A DNA stretch of 64,000 bases from Palleronia salina (GCF_900141995.1 NZ_FQZA01000006.1:120169-184168), one strand, 5' to 3'; positions 34,076 through 44,069 are shown, counted from the first letter of the stretch. Notes: generated from the sequence alone by a model not told the origin. Numbers and translations: made by a program.

Positions 34076-35065
34076 TCATGCGGCAGATGCGCGGCGGGCG
34101 GCCATCTGGCCCGCCATCCGCAGCGCCGCGATCAGCGATGTGGGATCGGCGCGGCCCGTTCCGGCGATGTCGAAAGCCGTGCCGTGATCGGGCGAGGTCC
34201 GGATGAAGGGCAGGCCAAGCGTCACGTTCACGCCGCCCGAGAAATCGATGGTCTTGATCGGGATCAGCGCCTGGTCGTGATACATGGCGATGGCCGCGTC
34301 GTAGGTGGTCCGCGCCGCGGCATGGAACATGGTGTCGGCCGAGGCGGGGCCGCGCACGCGCAGACCCTCGCCCGCCAGCTTGTCGACCACCGGGGCGATC
34401 AGCGCCGCATCCTCGTGCCCCATGGCGCCGCCTTCGCCGGCATGGGGGTTCAGCCCGGTGACGGCAATGCGGGGATCTTCGAAGCCGAAATCCCGCATCA
34501 GTGCGGCATGGGTGATGCGGATCGTCGCCTCCAGCCCCTCGGCCGTCAGCGCGCGTGGCACCTGCGACAGCGGGATATGGATGGTCGCGGGCACCACGCG
34601 CAGCGCGTCGCAGGCCAGCATCATCACCACCCGGTCCACGCCTGCCAGCGCCGCCAGGTACTCGGTATGCCCCGGGTAGGCGAAATTCGCCCCGTCGATC
34701 AGCGCCTTCTTGTGGATGGGCGCGGTGCAGAGCGCGCCGGCCGCGCCCGATTGCACCAGGTCCACGCCGCGGGCGATGGCGGCGATGACACCGGCGGCGT
34801 TGGCGGGATCCGGCGCCCCCGGCGTGGCCCGGCCCGCCAAGGGGTGGGCCAGCACCGGCAGGCCGGTCGCGGCGGCGGCCGCGGCCTGGTCCGGCGTGTC
34901 GATCAGCGAGACGGGCGTGTCCCGGGGCAGGTGCGCGGGATCGCCGATCCAGAAGAAGGGCAGGGCGGTCCCCAGCGTGCGCCACGCGGCCACCGCGATT
35001 TCGGGGCCGACACCGGCGGGTTCGCCGCAGCTGAGCGCGATGGGCGCCGGGGCGGCCGGGATCAT
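34076..35065 (-). CDS. pdxA: 4-hydroxythreonine-4-phosphate dehydrogenase
   Basis: The 329-aa enzyme oxidises and decarboxylates 4-hydroxythreonine-4-phosphate for pyridoxal-5-phosphate synthesis. SCGEPAGVGPEIAVAAW, the metal histidine in FAYPGHTEYLAAL, GLNPHAGEGGAMGHED and AMYHDQALIPIKT are canonical. It overlaps the upstream surA-like gene by four bases. The linkage of lptD, surA, pdxA and rsmA is conserved in many Proteobacteria. Confidence 0.94.
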   Translation of the reverse strand: MIPAAPAPIALSCGEPAGVGPEIAVAAWRTLGTALPFFWIGDPAHLPRDTPVSLIDTPDQAAAAAATGLPVLAHPLAGRATPGAPDPANAAGVIAAIARGVDLVQSGAAGALCTAPIHKKALIDGANFAYPGHTEYLAALAGVDRVVMMLACDALRVVPATIHIPLSQVPRALTAEGLEATIRITHAALMRDFGFEDPRIAVTGLNPHAGEGGAMGHEDAALIAPVVDKLAGEGLRVRGPASADTMFHAAARTTYDAAIAMYHDQALIPIKTIDFSGGVNVTLGLPFIRTSPDHGTAFDIAGTGRADPTSLIAALRMAGQMAARRASAA

Positions 35066-36279
35066 GGATAGGTGATGGTGGCGTTGGCGCGCAGTTCGGC
35101 CAGGTAGGCATCGGCCTGCCGGCCAACGCGGCGGTTGACCAGCGCGTCACGCAGGGCGTTCCGGTCGATCTCGGCCAGCTCTTCCTCGGTCTTGTAGAGC
35201 CGTTCGCACAGCATGAGGTAGACGCGCGTCTGCCCGCCCGCACGGCTGAGCGCCACCGACCGTTCCCCCGGGTCGAGCTGCGCGAGCTCGACCGCCACGT
35301 CGCCGGGGATCTGCGCGGGGGGCAGCGTGTCGCGCTGCAGGCGCTCGGCCGGCAGGCCCTGCGCCACGCTGTAGAGATCGTCGCAGGTCTGCACCTCGGC
35401 ATCCAGCCGCGCGATGGTCTGGGCCGCCGCGCCGGTGCCGCCGCCGGGGATGTAGAAGGCGGCGTAATCGATGCCGATCACCGGCTGCGCGGGGTCGGTT
35501 TCCTCGATCGCGCGGAGCTGGAACAGCGCGATGGCGTTCGGCACCTCGATCGGCGGGGTGACCTCGCCGGGTTGCAGGCCCTGCACCACGTTGCGGATCT
35601 GCGGCGGCAGTTCGTCCAGGGCCAGCCAGTCGAGCCGCCCGCCCCGGTCGCGCGAGGGCGAGGCCGAGTATTCACGCGCGGCCGACGCGAAGGCCGGCAG
35701 GGTCGAGATCGACCGCAGCCGGGGCAGCAGCGCCTGCGACCGCTGGGCGTTCTGGGGGGTATTGGCGGGCAGGATGATCTCGCTCAGCAGGACCCGCAGG
35801 CCGGGCTGAGGGGGCGCCTTCGCGGCCTCCTCGACATCCTCGGGCGTGACCAGCTGCGCGGCCTGCGAGCCGAATTGCTGGCGGACGATCGTGCGCCACG
35901 CCTGGCCCGCGCGCACGAAGTCGTCGAAGGTCGTCTCGTCGATCCCCTCGGCCGCGAGCACCTGGATGAACTCCGCGGTTTCGAGCCCGGCGCGGCCCGC
36001 GAACTCGGCCTTGCCCTCGGCAAGCTGCTCGTCGGTGACCGTCACGCCCTGGCGCCGCGCTTCGGCCAGTTGCAGCCGTTCGTCGATCAGCGCGTCGAGC
36101 GCCGCCTCGCGCGGATCACCCGGCGCCTGGAACAGGCGCATCATGCGCGCGCGCTGATCCAGTTCGAAGGCGGTGACCACGCGGCCGTCCACGTCGACCA
36201 CCGGGGCGAACATGTTCTGCGCGTGGGCCAGCGGCGCGGCGAGAAGGGCGAGGCAGACGGCGAGGGAACGAAGGATCAT
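35062..36279 (-). CDS. surA: SurA-like periplasmic chaperone/peptidyl-prolyl isomerase
   Basis: The 405-aa product has a Sec signal (MILRSLAVCLALLAAPLAHA), a SurA N-terminal domain (VVTAFELDQRARMMRLFQAP, LIDERLQLAEARRQGVTVTD) and one recognisable parvulin-like domain (REYSASPSRDRGGRLDWLAL, VVQGLQPGEVTPPIEVPNAI). A second, weaker unit of beta and helical segments forms the C-terminus. SurA escorts outer-membrane proteins, including LptD, encoded just upstream. Divergence from E. coli SurA is large, as is usual in Rhodobacterales. Confidence 0.85.
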   Translation of the reverse strand: MILRSLAVCLALLAAPLAHAQNMFAPVVDVDGRVVTAFELDQRARMMRLFQAPGDPREAALDALIDERLQLAEARRQGVTVTDEQLAEGKAEFAGRAGLETAEFIQVLAAEGIDETTFDDFVRAGQAWRTIVRQQFGSQAAQLVTPEDVEEAAKAPPQPGLRVLLSEIILPANTPQNAQRSQALLPRLRSISTLPAFASAAREYSASPSRDRGGRLDWLALDELPPQIRNVVQGLQPGEVTPPIEVPNAIALFQLRAIEETDPAQPVIGIDYAAFYIPGGGTGAAAQTIARLDAEVQTCDDLYSVAQGLPAERLQRDTLPPAQIPGDVAVELAQLDPGERSVALSRAGGQTRVYLMLCERLYKTEEELAEIDRNALRDALVNRRVGRQADAYLAELRANATITYP

Positions 36280-36323
36280 CGTGTCACGGGCTTTCCGGGC
36301 TGGTCGTGGTCGGGCAAGCCTTA

Positions 36324-38480
36324 TCATCCATTGCAGGTCTTGCGATAGGTGCTGTCGGCGCGTCCGTTGCCCACGCCGGCCAGCGACACGCCGAAGCCGA
36401 ACTGGGTCGAGGCGCTGACGGCCTGGGTTTCGGTGAACCGGCGCGACACCGACAAATCGACGGTGATGCATTCGGTGCGGTATTGCAGCCCGACGCCCGA
36501 ACGCTGCGCGCGGTCCTGGTCGAAATCGTACCGGGTGTTGAAGCTGCCGGTCCAGTGGCGCGACAGGCGGTAGGCGGTCTCGAGCGTCAATTCGTGGGTG
36601 TCGCGGGGGCGGTTCTCGGACGCGTCGCCGTTCAGGAAGACGTAGGATGTCTCGAGGCTCAGCCGGTCGTCGTTATAGCCCAGCCGCGCCTCGTTCTTCG
36701 TCATCTCCAGGTCGTCGTCGAACACCGCGCGGGCGGTGACGGCAAAGCGCGGCCCCAAGCGAAGCTGCGCCGCCGCGAGCCAGTCGGACTTGGTCCCGAA
36801 AAGCCCGCTTGCGGGGGAAAAGCCGCCGCCGGGACCCTGGGTCGTCCGCGCGCCCAGGTCGTTCACCGCGTCTTCGCGCCAGACGCGGCCCAGCACGGCG
36901 CCCAGGGTCCAGCCCGATGGCGCGGTGCGGGTGTAGCGCACGCCGAGATTGGCGCGGACGCCCGTCTCGATCCGGTCCTGGCCGGGAAAGCGGCTGAGCG
37001 CGAACAGGTTGCCCTCGTCGAATTCCACCAGGATGCTGTCCTCGTTCGGCACGGCGTCGCCGCGGGTGTCGGACCAGGCCAGCTGGACCACCGGCTCGAT
37101 CAGGTGGCGCACGCCGCCCGCGCCGTTGCGCTGCAACGGCAGGCGCAGGGTCGCCGCGGCATGGGGCACGAGACGCGCGTTGTAGTCGGGGAAGTTGGGA
37201 TCGTCGAAGGTGCGATAGACATCGGTATCGGCGCCGATGTTCAGATCGGCCAGCAGCCCGACCGGCGCCAGCCAGCTGCGCCGGTATTCCGCCGCGAATC
37301 CGAGCCGCGCCGTGTCGCGCCCGTCCGTCGGCAGGGACGAGCGCCGCGACAGGACCTCGAGATCGCCGCCCAGCACCAACTGTCCGCCCCCCGCGCGGAT
37401 GGCCCGTTCGTAGGACACCGTGCCGTAGACGCCGGGCAGCTGGTCGCGGATGGGGATTTCCGAACTGCGCAGCGTCTCGAACCCCGAAAGCGACGCATCG
37501 AAAAGCGAGTCGCGCCGCGCCCGGAACAGCCGCGCGCCGGTTTCCAGGCGGTCGCGGTCCGAATATCCGTAATCGATCAGGTAGGCCTCGTCCGAGACCT
37601 CCTCGATATCGAGCTCGAGCCGGAAGTCGCGTGGCAGGTCGAGGCGCCCGCGCCCGAACACGTAGTAGCGCGTGTCGTCCGGGAACAGGTCATCCCGGGT
37701 CAGCGCCGCGTCGAACTTAAGCGTGCCGAAGCGGAACGCCTGGCGGTAGCGCGCTTCGAGCGTGGTGGTCGATGTCGACAGGTAGGGCGTCAGCGTCAGG
37801 TCCGCGTGATCGCCCAGCCGGAAGAAATACGGCACCTTCACCCCGGTGCCCAGTTGCGACGTGGTGCGGATCGACGGGATCAGCAGGCCCGAGGTCCGCG
37901 TCAGCGTGGGGTCGGGCAACCGCAGGTAGGGGAAGAACGCGATGGGCAGGCCGAGCACCCGGAACTGCGCGTTCTCGAAATAAAGCTGCCGTTCCTGCTG
38001 GTCGTGAACCACGCGGCGGGCCCGGATCTCCCATGTCGGGATCGGGTTCTCGGCGCAGACCTCGCAGGAAGAGGCGACGGTGTTCGACAGCTCGGTATAG
38101 CGGCCCGAGACCCGCGCCAGCTGGGTCGCGGCCAGTTGCAGCTGCTGGTCCAGCACCATCCGGGCCGACCGCAGCACACCGTTCTGAAGATCCGCGTCCA
38201 GCTCGGCCATGTCGGCCAGAACCACGGTATCCTCGCCGTCGCGCAGGGTGATCGGGCCGGTGATCATCAGCCGGTCGGCGGGCTGGTCATAGGTGATCCG
38301 CGTGGCCTGTAGCCGCACGCCGTCATACAGAACCTCGACCCGGCCCTCGGCCACGAGCTGGTTGCCGGTCTCGACCTCGACCCGGTCGGCCACCAGCGTC
38401 GCCACGGGCGGGGCCGCCGCCTGCGCCAGCGCGGCCAGCGGCAGAAGCGCCGCGATCAGGGCAAGGCACAGCAAACGCAT
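36324..38480 (-). CDS. lptD: LPS-assembly outer membrane protein LptD
   Basis: The 718-aa product begins with a Sec signal (MRLLCLALIAALLPLAALA). An OstA/LptA-like beta-jellyroll follows (about residues 28-130, VATLVADRVEVETGNQLVAE), then a long beta-barrel of alternating strands to the C-terminus. A cysteine pair in SSCEVCAENPIP and cysteines near the end (RTECITV, YRKTCNG) would form the disulfides that LptD needs. It inserts lipopolysaccharide into the outer leaflet. Its ATG overlaps the lptG stop. Confidence 0.93.
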   Translation of the reverse strand: MRLLCLALIAALLPLAALAQAAAPPVATLVADRVEVETGNQLVAEGRVEVLYDGVRLQATRITYDQPADRLMITGPITLRDGEDTVVLADMAELDADLQNGVLRSARMVLDQQLQLAATQLARVSGRYTELSNTVASSCEVCAENPIPTWEIRARRVVHDQQERQLYFENAQFRVLGLPIAFFPYLRLPDPTLTRTSGLLIPSIRTTSQLGTGVKVPYFFRLGDHADLTLTPYLSTSTTTLEARYRQAFRFGTLKFDAALTRDDLFPDDTRYYVFGRGRLDLPRDFRLELDIEEVSDEAYLIDYGYSDRDRLETGARLFRARRDSLFDASLSGFETLRSSEIPIRDQLPGVYGTVSYERAIRAGGGQLVLGGDLEVLSRRSSLPTDGRDTARLGFAAEYRRSWLAPVGLLADLNIGADTDVYRTFDDPNFPDYNARLVPHAAATLRLPLQRNGAGGVRHLIEPVVQLAWSDTRGDAVPNEDSILVEFDEGNLFALSRFPGQDRIETGVRANLGVRYTRTAPSGWTLGAVLGRVWREDAVNDLGARTTQGPGGGFSPASGLFGTKSDWLAAAQLRLGPRFAVTARAVFDDDLEMTKNEARLGYNDDRLSLETSYVFLNGDASENRPRDTHELTLETAYRLSRHWTGSFNTRYDFDQDRAQRSGVGLQYRTECITVDLSVSRRFTETQAVSASTQFGFGVSLAGVGNGRADSTYRKTCNG

Positions 38481-39574
38481 CAGCCGTCTTCCCAGTGCAA
38501 CAGCAGGCCCAGCGGCAGCAGGATGGCGGCCACGGGCGGTCCCCAGGCGGCCAGGAGGATCGGGATCTGGCCGGTCTCTCCCAGGATTTGCGCGAAATTT
38601 CGGATGAAGAAAAGTGCGAAGCCCAATCCGAGTGCCAGGAGAACCATCAGCCCGGTGCGTCCGAACCGCGTGTGGCGCATGGTGAAACCCGCGCCCACCA
38701 AGACCATCGCGGCCAGCAGAAGCGGCATGGACAGCTCCATCTGCAGCCAAACCCTGTGCTTGCGGGCCGAGAAACCGGCGGATTCCAGCTGGTCGATGAA
38801 GCGCGGCAGATCCCAGACCGCCACGCCCGACGGGTTCGCGAAGCTGTCGAGGATCTGCGTCGCGGTCAGGGTCGCGTCCACCACCAGATCCTCGTGGGTC
38901 CGCGCTCCCTGCTCGGGGTTGGGGCTGTCGAACCGCCATTCCTTGGCATCCGTCAGCCGCCACTCCGCGCCGTCGAGCCGGGCCTCCTCCGCCTCGATCC
39001 TGTAGGAGGGCGCCCCGAAGCTGGTGAAGCCGAGGAAGCTTACCCCGTAAAGGATCGTGCCGTCGGGATTGGCCCGCACGGCGCGGATCACGGTCTGCTG
39101 TCCGTTGCCGCCCTGGCGCAGCCACAGGCCGTCCTCGCTGATCGTCAGCGCGGCCCGGTCGCCGCCCTGGATCAGCGTGACCTGCCGGTCGTATTGCTGG
39201 CTGGTGGCCGCGACGATGGGGTTCAGCACCGCCACGCCCAGCCCGCCCACGACCAGCGCGACCGCCACCGGTGCCGTCAGGCTGCGCAGGGCCGAGCGCC
39301 CCGAGGCCCGGGTGACCACCAGCTCGGACGTGCGGGCCAGGTTCAGGAACAGCGCCAGCGTCGCCATGATGACCAGCAGCGGCAGGATGCGGTAGAGCGT
39401 TTCGGGCACGCTCAGGGCCGTCAGTCCCAGAAGCCGCGCGAAGCTGACCCCGTCACCATCGAAGCGGCGCACCTGCTCCACCAGGTCCAGCAGCATCAGG
39501 ATGCCGAAGAAGATCGCGGCCACCATGAGGAAGGTGGTCAGGAACCGCCGCGCGAAATACCGATGCAGGATCAT
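38480..39574 (-). CDS. lptG: LPS export ABC transporter permease LptG
   Basis: The 364-aa protein has six predicted membrane spans, three at each end (FLTTFLMVAAIFFGILMLLD near the start, ILLAAWGPPVAAILLPLGLL at the end), flanking a periplasmic beta-jellyroll domain of about 150 residues. LPLLVIMATLALFLNLARTS, containing the coupling region, is typical. Together with LptF and the LptB ATPase (not in the window) it extracts LPS from the inner membrane. It overlaps lptF by four bases. Confidence 0.92.
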   Translation of the reverse strand: MILHRYFARRFLTTFLMVAAIFFGILMLLDLVEQVRRFDGDGVSFARLLGLTALSVPETLYRILPLLVIMATLALFLNLARTSELVVTRASGRSALRSLTAPVAVALVVGGLGVAVLNPIVAATSQQYDRQVTLIQGGDRAALTISEDGLWLRQGGNGQQTVIRAVRANPDGTILYGVSFLGFTSFGAPSYRIEAEEARLDGAEWRLTDAKEWRFDSPNPEQGARTHEDLVVDATLTATQILDSFANPSGVAVWDLPRFIDQLESAGFSARKHRVWLQMELSMPLLLAAMVLVGAGFTMRHTRFGRTGLMVLLALGLGFALFFIRNFAQILGETGQIPILLAAWGPPVAAILLPLGLLLHWEDG

Positions 39575-40689
39575 GCCGCCGCCCGTGCCTGTCTTCGACG
39601 CGCGGGCCGGGCCGCCTGCCACAAGAGGATCGCGGTCAGCAGCAGCCCGAACGCGGTCGCAGAATAGGCCATGACCATGGGCGCCCCGGACATCACCATG
39701 TCGGCGGCCAGGTTGTCGATGAGCTCGACCGCGATCAGGCAACAGACCGCGCCGACGATCTGGGGCGTGGCGCCGAAACGCGAGAACCGGCCCAGCAGCA
39801 TCACGGCGAATCCCACAAGGGGCGTGACCATGGCGGCCAGGGCCTGGGTGAAGCGCTCGTGACCCTGGAAGACCAGGGCGCGCCGGTCGTCCCCCGTTTC
39901 GGCCTGCAGGTCGGGCGTGGCGCGGAACAGCTCGGCCGTGCTCAGCGCGTCGGCGTCCCGCGCGCGGCTCTGCATCGGGTCCACGAGGTCCGAGATGTCG
40001 AAGGCGAAACTGTCGAACCGGGTGGTCGCCAGCCGCTGGGTGGCAAGGTCGAGCGTCTGGACCGTGCCGTCGTACATCACCAGCCGGGGCCCGAGATCGG
40101 AGCGCACCAGCAGCCCCCGGCGGGCCGAGTAGGTCACGCGCCGCGTGTCGTCGCGGGCGTCGGACAGGAACAGGCCCATCAGCTCGGTCTCGGGCGTGAT
40201 CTCGGCGATGAACACGGTGATGCCGTCGGAAGGATACAGGAACTCGCCGTCGGTCAGCAGGCCCGCGGTCACGTCCTCGGCGATCTCGGCGCTGCGCTGG
40301 TCCAGCCGGTCGGTCGAGATCGGCACCAGCACGTGGGTCAGCACCATCGCCAGCGTCGCGCAGATCAGCCCGAACACCGCCACCGGCCGCACCAGACGCG
40401 CGGGCGAGAAGCCTGCCGCCTGGATGACCACCAGCTCGCTGTCGCCGCGCAGGCGGTTCGCCACGTAGACCGATGCCGCGAAGGCCGAGACCGGCAGCAC
40501 GACGCGGATCACGTTCGGCAGCGACAGGGCCGTGAACTCGAGAAACACCAGCGCCGACTGCCCGTTCGAGATCAGCCGGTCGAACAGGACGACGGCGCGG
40601 TTCACCCAATAGACCAGCACCAGGACAAGGCTGAAAAAGCCGAACAGCATCAAGAGCTGCGACAGCACGTAGCGATCGAACCGCGGCAC
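39571..40689 (-). CDS. lptF: LPS export ABC transporter permease LptF
   Basis: The 372-aa protein starts MPRFDRYVLSQLLMLFGFFS and has six membrane spans around a periplasmic jellyroll. FTALSLPNVIRVVLPVSAFA and ELVVIQAAGFSPARLVRPVA are the LptF pattern. It is the first gene of the minus-strand lpt run and diverges from pepA, from which 131 bases separate it. Confidence 0.92.
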   Translation of the reverse strand: MPRFDRYVLSQLLMLFGFFSLVLVLVYWVNRAVVLFDRLISNGQSALVFLEFTALSLPNVIRVVLPVSAFAASVYVANRLRGDSELVVIQAAGFSPARLVRPVAVFGLICATLAMVLTHVLVPISTDRLDQRSAEIAEDVTAGLLTDGEFLYPSDGITVFIAEITPETELMGLFLSDARDDTRRVTYSARRGLLVRSDLGPRLVMYDGTVQTLDLATQRLATTRFDSFAFDISDLVDPMQSRARDADALSTAELFRATPDLQAETGDDRRALVFQGHERFTQALAAMVTPLVGFAVMLLGRFSRFGATPQIVGAVCCLIAVELIDNLAADMVMSGAPMVMAYSATAFGLLLTAILLWQAARPARRRQARAAA

Positions 40690-40820
40690 GCTTCCCCCTC
40701 GATGGCCTGTCCCCTGGCGCGACCCTAGCGCAGGTCGGCGGGCGCGGAAACTGCCTTCTGGTCAACACGGCGGCGCGCGACTAGGTGTGCCGGAACCCTA
40801 TAATGATCCAGGAGCCGCCG

Positions 40821-42290
40821 ATGACCCGCCCCGCCACGTTGACCTTCCGCAAGACCGACACCGACGCCCTGGCCGAGCTCACTGGCCACGTGGTGGTGTT
40901 TCTCGGCGAGGATGGTGCGCTCGGGTCCGGTGCACAGGCCGTCGACAGCGCGGCGGGCGGCGCCGTGGCGCGATTTGCGGCCAGCAAGAGCGGAACCAAG
41001 ATGAAGACCGGCGCCGCGCAGACCATCGCCTGGCCCGGCGGCATTAAGGCCGACAGCGTCATCGCGGTGAAACTGCCCGCCGATGCCTCCGCCGAAGACG
41101 CGCGGCGCGCGGGCACGGCCGCCATGCGCGCGGCCGGCGACGGCCCGCTTGCCATCCTGGCCGAGGATCGCGACGATGCCGAGCTGATCGCCCTGGGCGC
41201 GCTGCTGCGCGACTACGACTACACGGATCAGAAAACGCCCGGAAGCGACGGGCACCCGGGGCCGCGCGACGTCGTGGTCATGGCCGACCGCCCCGAAGGA
41301 CTCGACGCCGCGGCGGTGCAGGCCGTGGCCGAGGGCGTGTTCTTCACCCGCGACCTCGTGAACGCGCCCGCGAACGTCCTGACCACGACCGAGTTCGCCG
41401 ACCGGCTTTCGGCCCTGGGCGACCTGGGCCTTGAGGTCGAGGTGCTGGACGAGGACGAGCTGGCCGCGCTCGGCATGGGCGCGCTTCTGGCCGTGGGGCA
41501 GGGCAGCGACAGCCCGTCGAAGGTCGTTGTCATGCGATGGAACGGGGGCGGCGACGAGGCGCCGCTGGCCCTGGTCGGCAAGGGTGTGGTCTTCGACACG
41601 GGCGGTATCTCGCTCAAGCCCGGGGCGGGCATGGAAGACATGACCATGGACATGGGCGGCGCGGGCGTCGTCTCGGGCGTGATGAAGACGCTGGCGCTGC
41701 GCAAGGCGCGCGCCAACGTGGTAGGGCTGGTGGGCCTGGTCGAGAACATGCCGGGGCCAAACGCCACGCGCCCCGGTGACGTGGTCAAGTCCATGAAGGG
41801 CGACACGATCGAGGTCATCAACACCGACGCCGAGGGCCGGCTCGTCCTGGCGGACGTGATGTGGTACGCGCAGGACCGGTTCAAACCGGCGGCGATGATC
41901 GACCTGGCGACGCTGACGGGTGCGATGATCGTGGCGCTGGGTCACGACACGGCAGGCTTCTTCAGCAATGACGACGCGCTGTCCGAGGCGTTGAGCGCGG
42001 CGGCGAAATCCGAGGACGAGGCCGCCTGGCGTCTGCCGCTGGGCAAGCCCTATGCCGATCTGCTCAAGTCGCGCATCGCGGACGTGAAGAACGTGGGTGG
42101 CCGGCCCGCCGGCGCGATCACGGCGGCCGAGTTCCTGCAACGCTTCGTCACCGAGGGCACCGCCTGGTGCCATATCGACATCGCCGGTGTCGCGCTGACC
42201 AAGTCCGACAGCCCCTATGCCCCCAAGGGTGCCTCGGGCTGGGGGGTCCGCGCGCTCGACCGGCTGGTGCGCGACCGGTACGAGGGCTGA
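40821..42290 (+). CDS. pepA: Leucyl aminopeptidase (cytosol aminopeptidase, M17)
   Basis: The 489-aa peptidase has a variable N-terminal domain and the M17 catalytic domain with VGKGVVFDTGGISLKPG, MTMDMGGAGVVSGVM, the signature NTDAEGRLVLADVM and ATLTGAMIVALGHDTAG. It uses two metal ions to release N-terminal residues. The ATG at 40821 follows aggagccgccg. A longer start 12 codons upstream lacks support. holC follows, the conserved pepA-holC order. Confidence 0.94.
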   Translation: MTRPATLTFRKTDTDALAELTGHVVVFLGEDGALGSGAQAVDSAAGGAVARFAASKSGTKMKTGAAQTIAWPGGIKADSVIAVKLPADASAEDARRAGTAAMRAAGDGPLAILAEDRDDAELIALGALLRDYDYTDQKTPGSDGHPGPRDVVVMADRPEGLDAAAVQAVAEGVFFTRDLVNAPANVLTTTEFADRLSALGDLGLEVEVLDEDELAALGMGALLAVGQGSDSPSKVVVMRWNGGGDEAPLALVGKGVVFDTGGISLKPGAGMEDMTMDMGGAGVVSGVMKTLALRKARANVVGLVGLVENMPGPNATRPGDVVKSMKGDTIEVINTDAEGRLVLADVMWYAQDRFKPAAMIDLATLTGAMIVALGHDTAGFFSNDDALSEALSAAAKSEDEAAWRLPLGKPYADLLKSRIADVKNVGGRPAGAITAAEFLQRFVTEGTAWCHIDIAGVALTKSDSPYAPKGASGWGVRALDRLVRDRYEG

Positions 42291-42298
42291 GCCCCGCC

Positions 42299-42757
42299 AT
42301 GGGCGTCGCGATGTTCTACCACCTGACGCGCCGCCCGCTCGAGGCGGTGTTGCCCACGCTGCTGGAGAAGTCGCTGGCGCAGGGGTGGCGGGTCTGCGTG
42401 CGCGGCGGCAACGCCGTCCGGCTCGACCAGCTGGACCAGGCGTTGTGGACCTATTCGGACGACAGTTTCCTGCCCCACGGGCGGGCGGGCGGCCCCCATG
42501 ATGCGCTGCAACCCGTTCTGCTGGCCGATGGTCCGGACCTGCCGCCCCGGACCGCCTGCCTGATGAGCGTGGACGGGGCCAACGTGTCGCTGGACGAGGT
42601 CAATTCACTGGAACGGGTCTGTATCCTGTTCGACGGCAACGATAACGGTGCGCTGGAAAAGGCGCGGTCCCAGTGGCGGGACCTGACGCGGGCGGGCGCG
42701 TCGGCGCAATACTGGTCCGAGGAGTCGGGCCAGTGGCAGAAGAAGGCCGAGTCCTGA
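42299..42757 (+). CDS. holC: DNA polymerase III chi subunit
   Basis: The 152-aa product has FYHLTRRPLEAVLPTLLEKS, GWRVCVRGGNAVRLDQLDQA, LWTYSDDSFLPHG and RVCILFDGNDNGALEKARSQ, the HolC pattern. Chi links the clamp loader to single-stranded DNA-binding protein. It starts eight bases after the pepA stop; an alternative ATG lies four codons in. Confidence 0.92.
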   Translation: MGVAMFYHLTRRPLEAVLPTLLEKSLAQGWRVCVRGGNAVRLDQLDQALWTYSDDSFLPHGRAGGPHDALQPVLLADGPDLPPRTACLMSVDGANVSLDEVNSLERVCILFDGNDNGALEKARSQWRDLTRAGASAQYWSEESGQWQKKAES

Positions 42758-42763
42758 CGCGCC

Positions 42764-43342
42764 CTACGGGCTGAGCGTCAGCCGGTCGTTCTCGATCGAG
42801 ATGCGGCCGAAGCGCTGGAGATAGCTCATCCCCAGAAGCGAACTGCTCATCTCGCCGCCATTGACCGAGGCGCGCACGTCCTCGGCCACGAACTCTCCCA
42901 CCGACACTTCCGAGAGCATCACGAACGCCATGGGCACCGTGCCGTTCGCCGTGCGCGCGCGCCCGGTATAGGCCAGCTGTTCGGGGTCGAGCCCCACGCG
43001 CCGCGCATCGCGCTGGCTCAGCACCATGTCCGACGCGCCGGTGTCGACGATGAAGTCGACGGGGATGTCCTGGATGTTCAGCGTGACGCGATAGTGACCG
43101 TCGAAGCTGCGCGGCACCACCAGTTCGCCCCGGCTGCTCAGAACCTGGGCGGGCGCGACGTCGTCGCGCAGATCGCTCCATAATCCAGCGACGGCGATGG
43201 CGCCGACGAAGATGAGGCCCCAGATGGCGGCCTGCTGCATGGTCTTGCCCAGGCTGTTCCGGTTCGAGACGAAGAAATACCCTGCAATCACAGAACCAAG
43301 CAGGACCAGATACACAAGCGAAGCAATCGAATCACCATTCAT
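42764..43342 (-). CDS. Membrane-anchored retropepsin-like aspartic protease (TIGR02281 type)
   Basis: The 192-aa product has two N-terminal membrane spans (IASLVYLVLLGSVIAGYFFV and a second around residues 38-55) and a retropepsin-like domain with the active-site motif VDFIVDTGASDMVLSQ. One such domain means it must dimerise, as retroviral proteases do. The C-terminus ISIENDRLTLSP is usual for this clan AA family in Alphaproteobacteria. Substrate unknown. It converges on holC. Confidence 0.85.
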   Translation of the reverse strand: MNGDSIASLVYLVLLGSVIAGYFFVSNRNSLGKTMQQAAIWGLIFVGAIAVAGLWSDLRDDVAPAQVLSSRGELVVPRSFDGHYRVTLNIQDIPVDFIVDTGASDMVLSQRDARRVGLDPEQLAYTGRARTANGTVPMAFVMLSEVSVGEFVAEDVRASVNGGEMSSSLLGMSYLQRFGRISIENDRLTLSP

Positions 43343-43378
43343 GCACCTGATGTAAGGCCCGGAAAACGGTGTGCCAAG

Positions 43379-44011
43379 CTAGGCTTGCAGGCCAAATCCG
43401 CGCAGCCCGTCCAGCACGAACTGAACCGACAGCGCCGACAACAGCATCCCCAGCAGCCGCGTGACCACCAGGACGCCGGTGTCGCCAAGCGCGCGTTCGA
43501 TCCAGCCCGCGCTGAGAAACAGGATGAAGCATATCCCGTAAACAACCGTGGCGACGCCGAAAATACCGGCCTGCAACAGCGGCTCGCCGCTGGCCTGATC
43601 GGTCAGCAGGATGATGGAGGTGATCGATCCTGGCCCCGCCAACAGCGGGATGGCCAGCGGGAAGACCGACGGGTCGTCGCCGGGGTCGTGGTCGTCGGCC
43701 TCGGACTGGTCCTGCCGCCGCTGGGTGCGCCGGCCGAACAGCATCTCGAGCGCGGTGAGAAACAGCAGGATGCCCCCCGCGATCCGGAAGGCGGGCATCG
43801 AGATGCCGACGAATCCCAGCACCGCCTCGCCGAACAGGCCGAACAGCAGCAGGATCCCCATGCCGATGATGCAGGCGCGGATGGCGATGGCACGGCGGCG
43901 CGCCCGCGCCATGCCCTGGGTCAGCGCAAGGTAGATCGGCGTGGTGCCCACCGGGTCGATGATGACGAACAGCGTCACGAAGGCGGTGACGTAGAAGTCG
44001 AGCTCGGTCAC
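43379..44011 (-). CDS. MarC family membrane protein
   Basis: The 210-aa protein has six hydrophobic segments, with VTLFVIIDPVGTTPIYLALT at the N-terminus and VFPLAIPLLAGPGSITSIIL in the middle, the two hallmark parts of the MarC/UPF0056 family. The family's transport function is not settled. A short acidic and polar loop (about residues 90-115) links the two halves. It follows the ABC-F gene in the same direction. Confidence 0.88.
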   Translation of the reverse strand: MTELDFYVTAFVTLFVIIDPVGTTPIYLALTQGMARARRRAIAIRACIIGMGILLLFGLFGEAVLGFVGISMPAFRIAGGILLFLTALEMLFGRRTQRRQDQSEADDHDPGDDPSVFPLAIPLLAGPGSITSIILLTDQASGEPLLQAGIFGVATVVYGICFILFLSAGWIERALGDTGVLVVTRLLGMLLSALSVQFVLDGLRGFGLQA

Positions 44012-44069
44012 CTTGCGGCCCCCGAAGCTGCGGATGGGCGCCGCGACCCGTTATCCCGGCGTCCGACCA

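Noticed and set aside
40799..40804. TATAAT as the -10 box of pepA
   Set aside because: It would place the transcript start within the ribosome binding site, and no -35 box was seen at the right distance.
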